A DNA stretch of 64,000 nucleotides from Saccharomycopsis fibuligera x Saccharomycopsis cf. fibuligera (lineage: Eukaryota; Ascomycota; Saccharomycetes; Ascoideales; Saccharomycopsidaceae), in NCBI GenBank assembly GCA_001936135.1, contig CP012817.1, forward strand, positions 2,852,001-2,916,000. Direction: 5' to 3'. The stretch's first letter is position 1. Every line of letters starts with the position of its first letter. A program made the position numbers and the translations under genes. The notes beneath the pieces were generated by a model. It saw only the letters and a list, made by a program, of their open reading frames with translations, ran no database searches and had not been told where the DNA came from. Shown here piece after piece: positions 19,151-28,952 of this stretch.

Positions 19151-21507
19151 ATGCTGTACAAGCCGCCCAAGGCCGTCCGCGACCTTGCTCACGAGGCCAC
19201 AGCGTACCCGTTCTCTGCCAGCGTCCCATACAAAGCCTGGCTCCGGACCGCTCTCGTCGTCTACAAAACAGTAAGTAGCGCGCTCAGGCGCCTCTGCAGA
19301 TATCCGACACCCGTGCACCGCGCCCGTGCACCGCGCCCGTGCACCACCGCCGCGCAAACACACATCTCTCTCCCAGCACTTTGAGCGCCAGTAGTCGCGA
19401 TACTAACGTACTCAAACCACAGGCCCAGCTGCAAGACAGCCACAGGGCGTATCCAGAAGCATACGTTCTCTACTCGCGGTTCTTGCATCTAGTCACCTCC
19501 GCCATCCCGTCGCACCCGCAGTTCCAGCAGCGCTCGTCCTATGATGCGCTAGCCGCCAGAGCAGCCTCGGTGGCTTGCAGATGCGACGCATTGAGGAAGT
19601 TGATTGAGCAGGAGATTGGGGAGTACCACGAGAAGAGAAGGCTCGCCAAAGAGAAGGCAAAAGCGCAGCAGCAGCAGCAGCAGCCGCGGCAGCCGCGGCG
19701 GCTGCCGCCTGCCGCCACGGGGCCTTCTGGCGCCAGCGCCAGCGCCAACAATAGCAAAGAGGTGCCCGAATGTCCTACACTCGACTTTGGCCAGATCCCC
19801 GACTTGACCGCCCGCCATAGCGCCCAGGATCCTCGCGCTCCACGGCCGCCGCACCGCCAGCCCGATGCTGGTGACAATGGCGCCGGCGACAGTAGCACAA
19901 ACGTTGGTAGCAACGTCAACAACAATGGCAGCAGTAGGTCCAGCTCGAGCTACAGCGGCCCAGCACCAACTTGCGGCCCCAACATCGGCGGCAACGCAGA
20001 TGCAGCTGCCAAAGTCATTGACAACATAAACACCAATCCCAATGACAGCGTCAACGACACCCAGTCGACAGCCACGATTATTGCTGCTGCAGGAGCAAAC
20101 GGGCCCAAGATCAGGATCAGCCCCGTTTTTCATAGCCGCGCAGAAGGCCAAGGCAGGCAGTACCAGTACCAATATGAGTACGATAGCGGCGACAACTACG
20201 TGGTGCCCAGCTCTGCCGGGAAGAGCGTTCCCCGGCACGGCAACGATACTCCTGGTGCTGTGGACTCTGATGGCGCCGCCGGCGGCGAGCAGACGGACGA
20301 ACAGTATCACACTCCAGGATTAGCCGCCCCCGCGAAGTTTGATCTGCTGTGGACATGCAACAACGAGGAGGGCACCAGCCACCGCAGTCTCGATGACGAC
20401 GCGGGTGGCGACGCTGGCCCGGCGGAAAACAGCTTTGCCGCAGAAAGCAATAGGAATACCCAAGACGAAAGCGAGCCGCCAGCGTCAGAAAATGGCCTCA
20501 CCAAGGAACAAAACGTAGAGCCATGCCAGCGCCCAAGAAGCTACATTGTTGCAGAACCCATGCTAGCAAAATTGCCAGCTAGCTGGCCGGTGACCGACAT
20601 CAGTCAAACCTCAGCACCAGCACCAGCACCAGCACCAGCCAAAGAGGTCGCGCCAACCTCTGATGCCCAACATGCGTCCCAGCAGAGCACAACCACAGCA
20701 ATAAACCTAAGCGCCCGGCAGCACGCCACAGAGGGCGGCATCCCATTGAAGAAGGTTTTCATACCGTTGGCCATTAGGAGCCGCTTCTGCGCTGTTGCCA
20801 AACGTAACACCGAAAAAGGGGTCCAAACTTGTGGCATTCTTTGCGGGAAGTTGGGCCGCATGGATACCGCCGAGACGTTGGGCGGCAGCAGCCAAGATGC
20901 CAGCAGCACTAGCATAAGCTCCGCTGGTGGCTCAGCATTCTACGTCACCGACCTAGTAGTACCGGACCAAAACCAGTGTCGCACTTCAAATGAAGACAAC
21001 TTGTTGCAATTCGTCGACGCCAACGACTTATTCATCCTTGGGTGGATCCGCACAGAGGTGCTGCAAACCGCAGCGCAACTGGACAGTGCCCAGTTTCCCC
21101 CGTTGACCGCCGCAGATTTGCACATGCAGAATGGATATCAGATAATGTTGCCCGAAAGCATCGCTGTTGTTGTGCAGCATGTTCAGCAAGACGGTGGCAG
21201 TGGCAGTGGCAGTGACAGAGATTGCAAAGATGGGAAATTGGGGATCTTTAGGCTCACAGATCCATATGGTATTGATGCGCTTACGAGATGTGTGCGACGT
21301 CGCGGGGTGCATCACCATGCAAAGTATGATGACGATGATGACGATGATGATGATGATGATGATAAGGGTTATGATTGTAACACACAAAAGAAGAAGCCGC
21401 TTTGGGTCAGTTGGGTGCTTGGCAGTAGCAGTGAAAACCGATTCGGTCATGTGGCGGTGCTTGAAAACGGATTGCCATTGGAAGTGACCGATATCAGAAC
21501 TCAGTGA
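19151..21507 (+). CDS. AMSH-type protein with inactivated JAMM site (pseudo-deubiquitinase)
   Basis: Two exons: 19151-19270 and 19423-21507. The 152-bp intron has a GTAAGT donor, TACTAAC at 19401-19407 and acceptor AG at 19421-19422; the product is 734 residues. Splicing builds the AMSH N-terminal (USP8-dimerisation/MIT-like) domain: VPYKAWLRTA before the junction and YPEAYVLYSRFLHLV after it. The middle (about 110-470) is low-complexity. The MPN domain of AMSH follows: TCGILCGKL, LFILGWI, ADLH, GYQIMLPESIAVV and GIFRLTDPYG. The catalytic Glu of the ETCGILCG block is Gln (Q508), and the HxH zinc ligands are Arg and Glu (R583, E585). Only the Asp (D605) is kept, and the loop to it is about nine residues too long. 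An Asp run interrupts the C-terminal part. Enzyme activity is therefore unlikely. S. cerevisiae Rfu1, an inhibitor of Doa4, has the same N-terminal domain, so a regulatory role in endosomal ubiquitin recycling is possible. Confidence 0.85.
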
Positions 21508-21810
21508 CTTTGAAAAACCGCGAGCTAACTACTTTTTGCGACTCATTACAGCTTTACGATTTCGAGATATTTCGAGGTTGGAGGTAATCTATATTATACT
21601 TATAACTTGACTAGTGTAGTGGAGTGCCCTGTGCGCGTTCTAGTGATGCCCACAAGCTTTGCTGCGGTAAAGCGGGTTTAGCAACCGTGCGCTACAATCA
21701 GCGCGCCAATACCGAAGCGCTTTTTCTGAACCTCATCTTACGTATTGTCTATAAAATACGGCATCAACAAGCTGCCGTTTTTCTGAAACACCACCCGCTG
21801 AATTTTTAGC
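21508..21810. other. Convergent 3' spacer
   Basis: About 300 bp between the converging AMSH-like and COG3 genes. It should hold both 3'UTRs and terminators. Nothing else was seen. Confidence 0.4.
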
Positions 21811-24384
21811 TCATTGGCTCATTGCCTCGAGGTCTTCTCCAATCGGCTCAATGTCAGAAAGGTCCTGCACCAAGCCAACATCAATGTCGCTATCATCGTC
21901 GCCGCCAACATTGAATAACTCATTGGTTAGCTCGCCTAAATAGTTGATCAATACATCAGACTCCATCAAGTCATTCAAGCTTTCCTTCGACACACTAGCA
22001 TCAGTTTCTATGTTCGAGACAACACTAGAGTAGAAAAGGTCATAATTCTGAACCAATAGCTCTTTGATACCGTCAAGCAAATAGTTTATGACCAACGCAT
22101 CGTCAATGTAAATAACAAGTAAATCTTTCAAACTATCAAACTCGCTTCTAATGTTGGATTTGAACTCAGCCATTATCGTAGCAATTTTTTGGTTGAGCTC
22201 CTTGTCAGCTCTATGGCTTACCAATGGCTGAGTGATATCCTCAACCACTGTTTCAATAAAACTGTGAACAGTGTTTCTCAACTTTAGCTGTAGCTCGATC
22301 TTCGCATCATACATATTGTTGACAATTTTAGGAACACTGTCTTTGGCAATTTGAATAATGCCGCCATTTTCCGGCCACACTGTGCCGGTCCTGAACTTGT
22401 TGAACAATTCCGTAATGCCACTAAAATCAAAATCAACATCGTTGTAACTTGTAAAGTCAATATCAAAATTTTCAACGTTTTTCTTCAAAATCAACAAATT
22501 CTTTATCAAGAATAGCTTAGAGTCTTTAGCCCCAGAAAACTTTGACGAAAACTCGTATGCTTGAGTTAACGATACAATACACAAGTGAACAATATTGTGC
22601 GCCAAGTCGTCAAAAATCGCAGAATTGACTAACAGATGAATTTGTGATAATAGCGTAATGGATGTCTTTAGCGTTGGATACCATCCTTCATAATACTTAT
22701 CTTGTTCCTCGTGATTTTCGGCATTACTCTTTTTGTTTGATAATTTGAAATCGTCCAACTTAGGTTTATATTTTGTAATGTTTTCCTCAACGAAAACTTG
22801 GACTCTGAAAATAAGCCTGCTTTGAATATCAGTCAAGATTGGATTGAAAAGCTTGGCAAAGTTGATCCTGAACTTCAAGAAATCCTGCTCGGTATCTAAA
22901 AAGTTCTCAAAATCTTCCTGTGTATAGTCTTCATAATACTTTTGCAACAAGATAATTAATTGACATAGCGTGCTGATATCTGTCTCTTTCAAAATTTTGT
23001 TTCTCATTACATCATACAATGATTCCAAAACCGATTCCTCGATCCATTGAAAAAAATCGTCTGAACCAAAGCTCAAATAGTCAAAGAAATTGAACATTGG
23101 ATCATGGAAATAGTCAACGTCATCCACTAAACTTGGTGAGCTCAAATCTTCTTTGAAGTCTAGGCTCTTGTCAGTGATAGAAAGCTTATTGCTTTCTTCT
23201 TGTAATTTCAGCAATCTGTATTCGTTGAAGAATTTATAGAATAGCTCATATTCGTCATTTATCAAACTAATAAAGAAGCTCAAGTTATCTTGAAAAAACT
23301 GAATCAATGGCTTGTTTAGTAAAACGCTGGAATTTATATTTTTGCGTATTGTACTGATAAGCAATCTGGATCTGCTATTAAAATAAGTCCCATAAACGTC
23401 ACTGATAAGACCTTCATATTCACCATGATAAATTACCTGCTTTTCATAAAGTATAAGAATTAGGTTATTAATCTCCAATGAGTTTTGTTCGAACTTTGTG
23501 TAAAGCAATGCATTTGAAGTGATTGATGTTGCATCGCTTAGCTGATTGAGCTGCGCAGAAATCGTATGGTACGTATTATTCAATGCGTTGTTTATGTAAT
23601 TTTTTATCAATGTCAACGCTTTAGTTAATGATGATTGCAATATTATTTTATAGGATTCAACATCCCTGAAGTCTGGGTTCTCATTGATAAATTTCAAGCT
23701 ATTGTCCAAATTTTTCAACACTTTTAAGAACTTTGAAGATCTGATGATTTTATTCAATCCAGGTTTGTTCAAAAAATGATTGATTTCGTTCAAGTTTTCA
23801 AAATGGGACAAGTTTTGCGATAGTACTTGATGGAATTGTGTTAGTTCATCGTATTGTTCGATCAATTCGTTCGACTGCTGTTGAAACTCTTTTGTATCGT
23901 TGGTGATAGTTTGATATTTTGAATTCAAATTGTATATGGAACTTAACAACAGGTCAATTCTCAGAAGAGTCGAATCATTGTTTGCGTGTTTAAGAATCAA
24001 GTCATTTTGAAAATTTAAATACTTTGCAATACGGTTGTTGAATATTGCATCCTCGGATTCTTCAGATACTAGTAAATTGTATTCGAATGACAGAAGGTAA
24101 TTTTTCCAAAGTAGATCAGACTCGTGTTTACTGAGAGGATAATTGTAATGATTTGTACGCTTCTCGATAAAAGCATCCGTACTGTGAGAGATCTGCGAAA
24201 GATTAAGTAAGTTGTCTGCTGTGCGAAACTTCTCATTCTTGTAGAATGATGGGACATTACGACCGCTCGAGTCAGTGTCACTGTTGGAAGCGGTTAGCTC
24301 AATGTGGCTGGAAACCTCCGGCACCTGTTGGGCAATAGCCTGCACTATGGAGCGACTTCTCTTGCGCACTTGAGGTTTGCTCAT
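21811..24384 (-). CDS. COG3: Conserved oligomeric Golgi complex subunit 3 (Sec34 family)
   Basis: An 857-residue helical protein, close to the 801 residues of S. cerevisiae Cog3. COG tethers vesicles for retrograde transport within the Golgi. After a basic disordered N-terminus with RKRSRS comes a long helical segment: the block LIEQYDELTQFHQVLSQNLSHF (about 170-195) and EINHFLNKPG are characteristic of the Sec34-like domain. Further blocks such as YEFLYKFFNEYR-like ELFYKFFNEYRLLK and FNFFDYLSFGSDDFFQWIEE lie in the middle. The C-terminus is acidic (DDDSDIDVGLVQDLSDIEP). It converges with the AMSH-like gene; the next minus-strand gene is 439 bp upstream. Confidence 0.85.
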   Translation of the reverse strand: MSKPQVRKRSRSIVQAIAQQVPEVSSHIELTASNSDTDSSGRNVPSFYKNEKFRTADNLLNLSQISHSTDAFIEKRTNHYNYPLSKHESDLLWKNYLLSFEYNLLVSEESEDAIFNNRIAKYLNFQNDLILKHANNDSTLLRIDLLLSSIYNLNSKYQTITNDTKEFQQQSNELIEQYDELTQFHQVLSQNLSHFENLNEINHFLNKPGLNKIIRSSKFLKVLKNLDNSLKFINENPDFRDVESYKIILQSSLTKALTLIKNYINNALNNTYHTISAQLNQLSDATSITSNALLYTKFEQNSLEINNLILILYEKQVIYHGEYEGLISDVYGTYFNSRSRLLISTIRKNINSSVLLNKPLIQFFQDNLSFFISLINDEYELFYKFFNEYRLLKLQEESNKLSITDKSLDFKEDLSSPSLVDDVDYFHDPMFNFFDYLSFGSDDFFQWIEESVLESLYDVMRNKILKETDISTLCQLIILLQKYYEDYTQEDFENFLDTEQDFLKFRINFAKLFNPILTDIQSRLIFRVQVFVEENITKYKPKLDDFKLSNKKSNAENHEEQDKYYEGWYPTLKTSITLLSQIHLLVNSAIFDDLAHNIVHLCIVSLTQAYEFSSKFSGAKDSKLFLIKNLLILKKNVENFDIDFTSYNDVDFDFSGITELFNKFRTGTVWPENGGIIQIAKDSVPKIVNNMYDAKIELQLKLRNTVHSFIETVVEDITQPLVSHRADKELNQKIATIMAEFKSNIRSEFDSLKDLLVIYIDDALVINYLLDGIKELLVQNYDLFYSSVVSNIETDASVSKESLNDLMESDVLINYLGELTNELFNVGGDDDSDIDVGLVQDLSDIEPIGEDLEAMSQ

Positions 24385-24823
24385 TTGCTGTGTGTGTTTA
24401 GTTAGTATACAGTAATGTGGTTATACTTTAAAATAAAGTATTTTACTCCTTCCAGTAATAATCACTGATCTGTTGTTTCTGAAGCGTTTGGTGGTGCTTT
24501 TGTTTCGCGAGCGCAAGAATCATGTGATTAACCTTCTCTATCGGGATATATTTTTATAATTAGATATTAAAAGAGCTAACGCATATAGAATAATGAAATC
24601 AATATACCTGTATAAATTCAACATATTGATGATCGCCTCAATCAGCGAGACAGACACCGCACCTATTCAACATGTCAACATCAAAAGCATCTAATAGTTG
24701 CACGTTTTGGACGTCTACTTGCGCAAAGTGTAGCAAAAAACTGTTTGTGTTAAGTAACTTCTACATCCCTTAACAGTACGAAAAACGCAATGTATTGAAA
24801 TGGATCATAGCTTATAACTAAAG
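24385..24823. promoter_or_regulatory. COG3 upstream spacer
   Basis: 439 bp containing the COG3 promoter and the 3' flank of the secreted-protein gene. AT-rich; no gene or clear motif. Confidence 0.35.
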
Positions 24824-26740
24824 TCATTTCCCTCCAGTTTTGGCTCTTCCACTAGTCGGCTGTTGCTGTTGACTTTGTTGCGGCCTTTTCTTCTTCTGCT
24901 GTTTCTTTGGCGTAGAACTTTTTCTATCACTTTCTTGTCTGTTTTTTTGCTTATTACTTTGTCTGTCAGCGTTCCTCCTGCCATAATACCCATCTTCATC
25001 TGCACCATCATCTATCTCCCACGTTTTTCTCTCATTTCTTCTCCCACCATTGGTAACTTTCTCTGAACTACTCAATCTGGTTTTCCGGTTGCTGTCCTTT
25101 CTTGTTAAACCGCGAGAATTTGGTTCGAAATCTTCTTGTTCAATCTCATAATCATCCTCATAATCGTAGTTTTTGTCATCAAAACGACTTTCTGAATCAC
25201 GATATGTATCATAAGAACCATACTCTTCTTTATCAAAATGGCCGGTGTTAGTATTTTTTGTTTGTTTTGCTAATTGATCCTCTTTTTCCTTAAAACGCTT
25301 TTCTTGAATTTTTTTTTCCAAAATGCTATCAATCTTGTTCAAAAATGGATTGTTTACCTGACCCTGTCGGACTCCTCTACCTGATTTTCTGCCTGATTTA
25401 ATCTTAGGAAATAATGACTGAGCGTCTACGATAATGTCACCATCACTATTATTGTCACTGCTATTACCATCCTCAGGAGCAGTGGTACTCAAAGAATCAC
25501 CTTTCTCTGTTTCTTCTCTTTTAAAAAGAACCAATGGCGATACAGAAACGTTGTAATTGGAGAAATCTTCATTTTCATCGATTCCAAGAGCAAAAATCCC
25601 TTCACATGCACATGTACATCGAGGTAATGGGAAAGAAGTAAAAATATCAATAATATGTTCTATGAGTTGGTGAAGTTTCTTTTGTGGTGTCCAAGTAATA
25701 ATATTTATGAGCCACTTTAAAAGGGAATGCAAAAAAGTTGGGCATTCGCAACCACACTTTTTCTCTTCCCATCCTCTTATGATTATACCTATAGCCTCGA
25801 TAATAGCTTCCAATACTAATTTCACAGCCTCAATACCAATTTGGATTAATTTATCTATTAAAATCAAAATCGTCTTCAAAATATCAAATAAATCTTCTTC
25901 AATCTCAGCGAGACATTTAACTAATCCGTGAATAGCTTCTATTGACCCTTCATTTATGCTTTGGAGAATATGCGCCAAGGTTGTCAAAATCTCTTTTTCC
26001 TTTTCATCAAGTTCTTTGCAAATTTTCTTGATGAATTTTTTAATTTGATTCTTGTCAAAGTCTTCGTCGGCGTAATAGTCGTCATCGTATTCGTCGTAAT
26101 CTTTATTATCCCTATCGTGATCTTTATTATGTCTATCGCAATCTTTATTATTCCCGTCGCAATCATCATCAAAGTCGTACTTGTACCATGCCTCCACAAG
26201 GGGCATATATCTCTCATCCATAGATTCAGTCGATATCGTCACCACATCCTTTGAATCGGCATCCTTTGAGTCGCTGAAAATGAGTGGCTCCAGTTCTTCA
26301 ATATACTTGGGTAATCCTAAAACTTTCTTATTTTCTCCGTACCCATATTTGTACTTGGACCATCTATGTTTCAATTCATAAAATGATTTTCTCATTTTGG
26401 AAGCATATGTGCTCAATTCTTGGCTTTGATACTCATCATTCGATTCTCTCAATCTTTTCCTACGATAAAAATCAGCTTCAACTTCTTTCAAGATTTTTGC
26501 AACTTGTTTGCTTTTTTCGATTTTCTGAAGTTCTTCTGGTGTATATTTTGCTTTTAAAGCTTTCTTTGTGCGTTTTTTTTGCGATGGCCGTTTGTTTATT
26601 TGCTTCAAAGGCTTATCAAGAATGGCTTGGCTCCGTAATTGTGCCACTAAAGTTGTCGGTGTACTATCTTGTTGATTTTCTATACTTGATAGGCCGCAGC
26701 ATGTCGCCGTCATCAAAGAAAGCCATACAAGGACCCTCAT
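24824..26740 (-). CDS. Secreted charged protein with paired CxCxC motifs, unrecognised
   Basis: A 638-residue protein with a likely signal peptide (MRVLVWLSLMTATCCG, cleavage near 16-20). Residues 40-130 are strongly basic. An acidic segment with RDNKDYD-like repeats (about 193-230) follows. Residues about 235-372 are a chain of amphipathic and hydrophobic helices rich in Ile and Leu. They carry two symmetrical motifs: CGCEC (329-333) and CTCAC (375-379), 41 residues apart and flanking a Trp-rich helix (LLKWLINIITW). Dibasic sites such as LFKREE (about 405-410) could be cut by a Kex2-type protease. The C-terminal 200 residues are hydrophilic, low-complexity and basic at the end. I do not recognise the family. 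Secretion and disulfide formation are inferred; the helical block could instead be membrane-associated. Confidence 0.65.
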   Translation of the reverse strand: MRVLVWLSLMTATCCGLSSIENQQDSTPTTLVAQLRSQAILDKPLKQINKRPSQKKRTKKALKAKYTPEELQKIEKSKQVAKILKEVEADFYRRKRLRESNDEYQSQELSTYASKMRKSFYELKHRWSKYKYGYGENKKVLGLPKYIEELEPLIFSDSKDADSKDVVTISTESMDERYMPLVEAWYKYDFDDDCDGNNKDCDRHNKDHDRDNKDYDEYDDDYYADEDFDKNQIKKFIKKICKELDEKEKEILTTLAHILQSINEGSIEAIHGLVKCLAEIEEDLFDILKTILILIDKLIQIGIEAVKLVLEAIIEAIGIIIRGWEEKKCGCECPTFLHSLLKWLINIITWTPQKKLHQLIEHIIDIFTSFPLPRCTCACEGIFALGIDENEDFSNYNVSVSPLVLFKREETEKGDSLSTTAPEDGNSSDNNSDGDIIVDAQSLFPKIKSGRKSGRGVRQGQVNNPFLNKIDSILEKKIQEKRFKEKEDQLAKQTKNTNTGHFDKEEYGSYDTYRDSESRFDDKNYDYEDDYEIEQEDFEPNSRGLTRKDSNRKTRLSSSEKVTNGGRRNERKTWEIDDGADEDGYYGRRNADRQSNKQKNRQESDRKSSTPKKQQKKKRPQQSQQQQPTSGRAKTGGK

Positions 26741-27619
26741 TGCTTCACTATGGTACTTTCAAATCCCTTATTTCCACTTCATTTTTTTCTTTTTTTTTTT
26801 TTTTGTTCTCCTTCACAATGATGACTTGAAGGCTGAAGTTTGAAGAATATTGGTCTATGTGATATTTTTGCTGACACAAAAACACATCATGCATGTCACT
26901 CAAAAAGTGTACGAAGCTGTTGAGACATTCGGAGTATATTAAGATCGTAATTGATTGAGACTGGGCAGAAAGCAGTCTTTACCAATAGTGCCCTTGAGGT
27001 TAACTTAAGAAAAAATTGATATAGGTAACTTATTTGAATAATAAAATTGTATGGATATTTCCTCCCTTTCTTTATAGATTGGGTTCAATATTCCATAATT
27101 TGCGTGCTAAAAGTCTTCCGCAGAGTACGTTTGTGTAATGCATAATACCAATAAAAACATGCTTGTAGCGATAAACAAAAAAGTTTTTCCTTTTTTTTTC
27201 TTTTTACTGTTTAGTTCAGAAATCAAAAAAAAAAAAAAAAAAAATAAAAAAATAAAAAAAAAAAAAAAAATAAAAATAAAAATAAAAATAAAAATAAAAA
27301 AAAAAAGCATCTGCTATTAGCCATTACTTGATGCTTCAATAGGGACTAGCTTTGGCAGTTAGGGACGATGTTGTTCTTTATTGCTGTGCTTATCACCATT
27401 GCGATTATCATTACTCTCTATGAACAGTGAAAAACAACCATACCTTTTCTCGAGAAATAAATGAATAGCAGCAAAAGAGTAACAAAATTGAAAACAAGTG
27501 ACAAAATAATAATAAAAATATCATATCAGTCATAAATACATAAAAGTTCACCCAAAAATAATATTCCATACTTCATACTTTTAAAAAAAAAAAAAAAATA
27601 TTTCAATATCTCTACACCT
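26741..27619. promoter_or_regulatory. Upstream region of secreted-protein gene, with A-rich microsatellite
   Basis: 879 bp between the secreted-protein start and the MDM12 stop. It has a poly-T stretch near 26790 and the A-rich microsatellite at 27227-27306. No gene was found; overlapping small frames are made of Phe/Ile or Lys only. Confidence 0.4.
27227..27306. repeat. (A)n / (AAAAAT)n microsatellite
   Basis: About 80 bp made almost only of A, broken by single T residues, with five regularly spaced AAAAAT units in the right part. It sits between the MDM12 3' end and the secreted-protein promoter. Confidence 0.9.
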
Positions 27620-28669
27620 TCAAGCCCCATTATTATCAGATGCGGGCTTTAAATCACCATTCTCTTGAGTGGGGATCTTTTCTTCAACTACTTCCTCATC
27701 TTCATCACTTTCGTCATCAGAACCGGAAAAATCAAAAGAAATCCAACCTGGCCATGCAAGCTCATCTCTAAGGATACTTCTAATTTTTTCTACTAAAAAT
27801 TTTTCCACTTTGCCGACGTTTTTCAAAACAGAACCACTGGATTGATTTCCATATGTGCCACCACCAATTTCTGAATCTATTCTCAAATCTTTGATAATGT
27901 CTATTCTATCCTTATTAATATACCTTGAAGTCTTGTTGCTAGATGAAAACGTTGGAAGTACAGGATTACTATTGTGTCTGATGGTTTGTCCCAGATAACT
28001 TGGTGTTGCTGGTGTCTGTGGGATTGTTGGGCTTGGGATATGGTTAATATTTGAAGTGCTTTGTGTCCTGCTATTGACAAAACTGTCCAAGTTATCATCG
28101 CTTATATCACAAAGAAAAGAGAAGTTGACCAATTTTTTCGCGTAACTTAAAATGGCTAGTGCATGAATTACCAAATCTGTCACTTTTAATTTAATGGGGA
28201 GTTCGATAAAACTTATGGAAGGATAATTCAATAGCAAATTGGTGCTGATCTCAATAAATAAATCACCTCTGTAGTCAATCTCTGCAATGATTTGTAAATC
28301 TCTTGAACTTGTTCCATCACTTTTTTGTCTCAGAGAGAGAGATGGCAGCGACCCTCTTTTAGTGGCATCATCATGAGTAGCTGGACCACTATGGGCAGAT
28401 CCAGGTACGGGTTGCCTGCTACTATTGTTATACTGCTCGTAATCTTCGTCATCTTCATCATCACTCTCATAGAATTCATGGAATGGATCGCCGATATGCC
28501 TTATTATCACCGAAGGAGGAATTTTGCCAATGAAGAAGTTTGTGACTTTGATGTCTTTGATGAACTCCGGAAGCTCTATCTTTTGAAACTGCTCATCTAT
28601 AAAATCTTTTATACGATTATTCAAGTCTTCGTCCGAGGAAAGTAGATCCCAATTAATTTCCAAAGACAT
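27620..28669 (-). CDS. MDM12: Mdm12, ERMES ER-mitochondria contact protein
   Basis: A 349-residue SMP-domain protein. Mdm12 links Mmm1 (ER) with Mdm10/Mdm34 (mitochondrial outer membrane) in the ERMES complex and transfers phospholipids. The ATG at 28669 is chosen because it gives MSLEINWDLLSSD, matching the family start (S. cerevisiae MSFDINWSTL); the frame continues upstream only through a TTG codon. Family features: FIKDIKVTNFFIGKIPPSVIIRHIGDP near the N-terminus, ending in an acidic loop (DDEDDEDYEQ); IIAEIDYRGDLFIEISTNLLLNYP in the middle; and the C-terminal KVEKFLVEKIRSILRDELAWPGWISFDF. A Ser/Thr/Pro-rich loop (about 200-250) is an insertion. Divergent from COQ10 across 283 bp. Confidence 0.95.
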   Translation of the reverse strand: MSLEINWDLLSSDEDLNNRIKDFIDEQFQKIELPEFIKDIKVTNFFIGKIPPSVIIRHIGDPFHEFYESDDEDDEDYEQYNNSSRQPVPGSAHSGPATHDDATKRGSLPSLSLRQKSDGTSSRDLQIIAEIDYRGDLFIEISTNLLLNYPSISFIELPIKLKVTDLVIHALAILSYAKKLVNFSFLCDISDDNLDSFVNSRTQSTSNINHIPSPTIPQTPATPSYLGQTIRHNSNPVLPTFSSSNKTSRYINKDRIDIIKDLRIDSEIGGGTYGNQSSGSVLKNVGKVEKFLVEKIRSILRDELAWPGWISFDFSGSDDESDEDEEVVEEKIPTQENGDLKPASDNNGA

Positions 28670-28952
28670 ACTTTTTAATGAAAACAAGTATCAATTGGTT
28701 TGCTCTATTGGATTGTTTACGTTTGATTTGATTTGTGTTCTGTCGCAAAATGTAGAGCTTGTAATGCGATGTTTGTTTTTTGGACTTTCCTATTACAGCA
28801 GATTGTAATTTTTCATCACCCGGGTGTTAAGCGTTTTTTTTTTTTTTTTTGTATGGCGGAAAAATCAACTTATGAAAAAACCAAATGACTAGAATATACA
28901 GCATAGCACTTCATAAGGTGGTACTCTGATCTGGTATAACATATAGTCTATT
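28670..28952. promoter_or_regulatory. MDM12-COQ10 divergent promoter
   Basis: A 283-bp shared upstream region between two genes with mitochondrial functions. It contains an 18-bp poly-T run at about 28831-28850, flanked by TCACCCGGGTG. Poly(dA:dT) of this kind commonly keeps promoters nucleosome-free. Confidence 0.5.

Noticed and set aside
17687-19363. Many long overlapping ORFs on both strands (up to 182 codons) in the GC-rich spacer
   Set aside because: They overlap each other in several frames, are made of simple repeats or Arg/Ala/Pro-rich sequence, and stop codons are rare here only because of low AT content.
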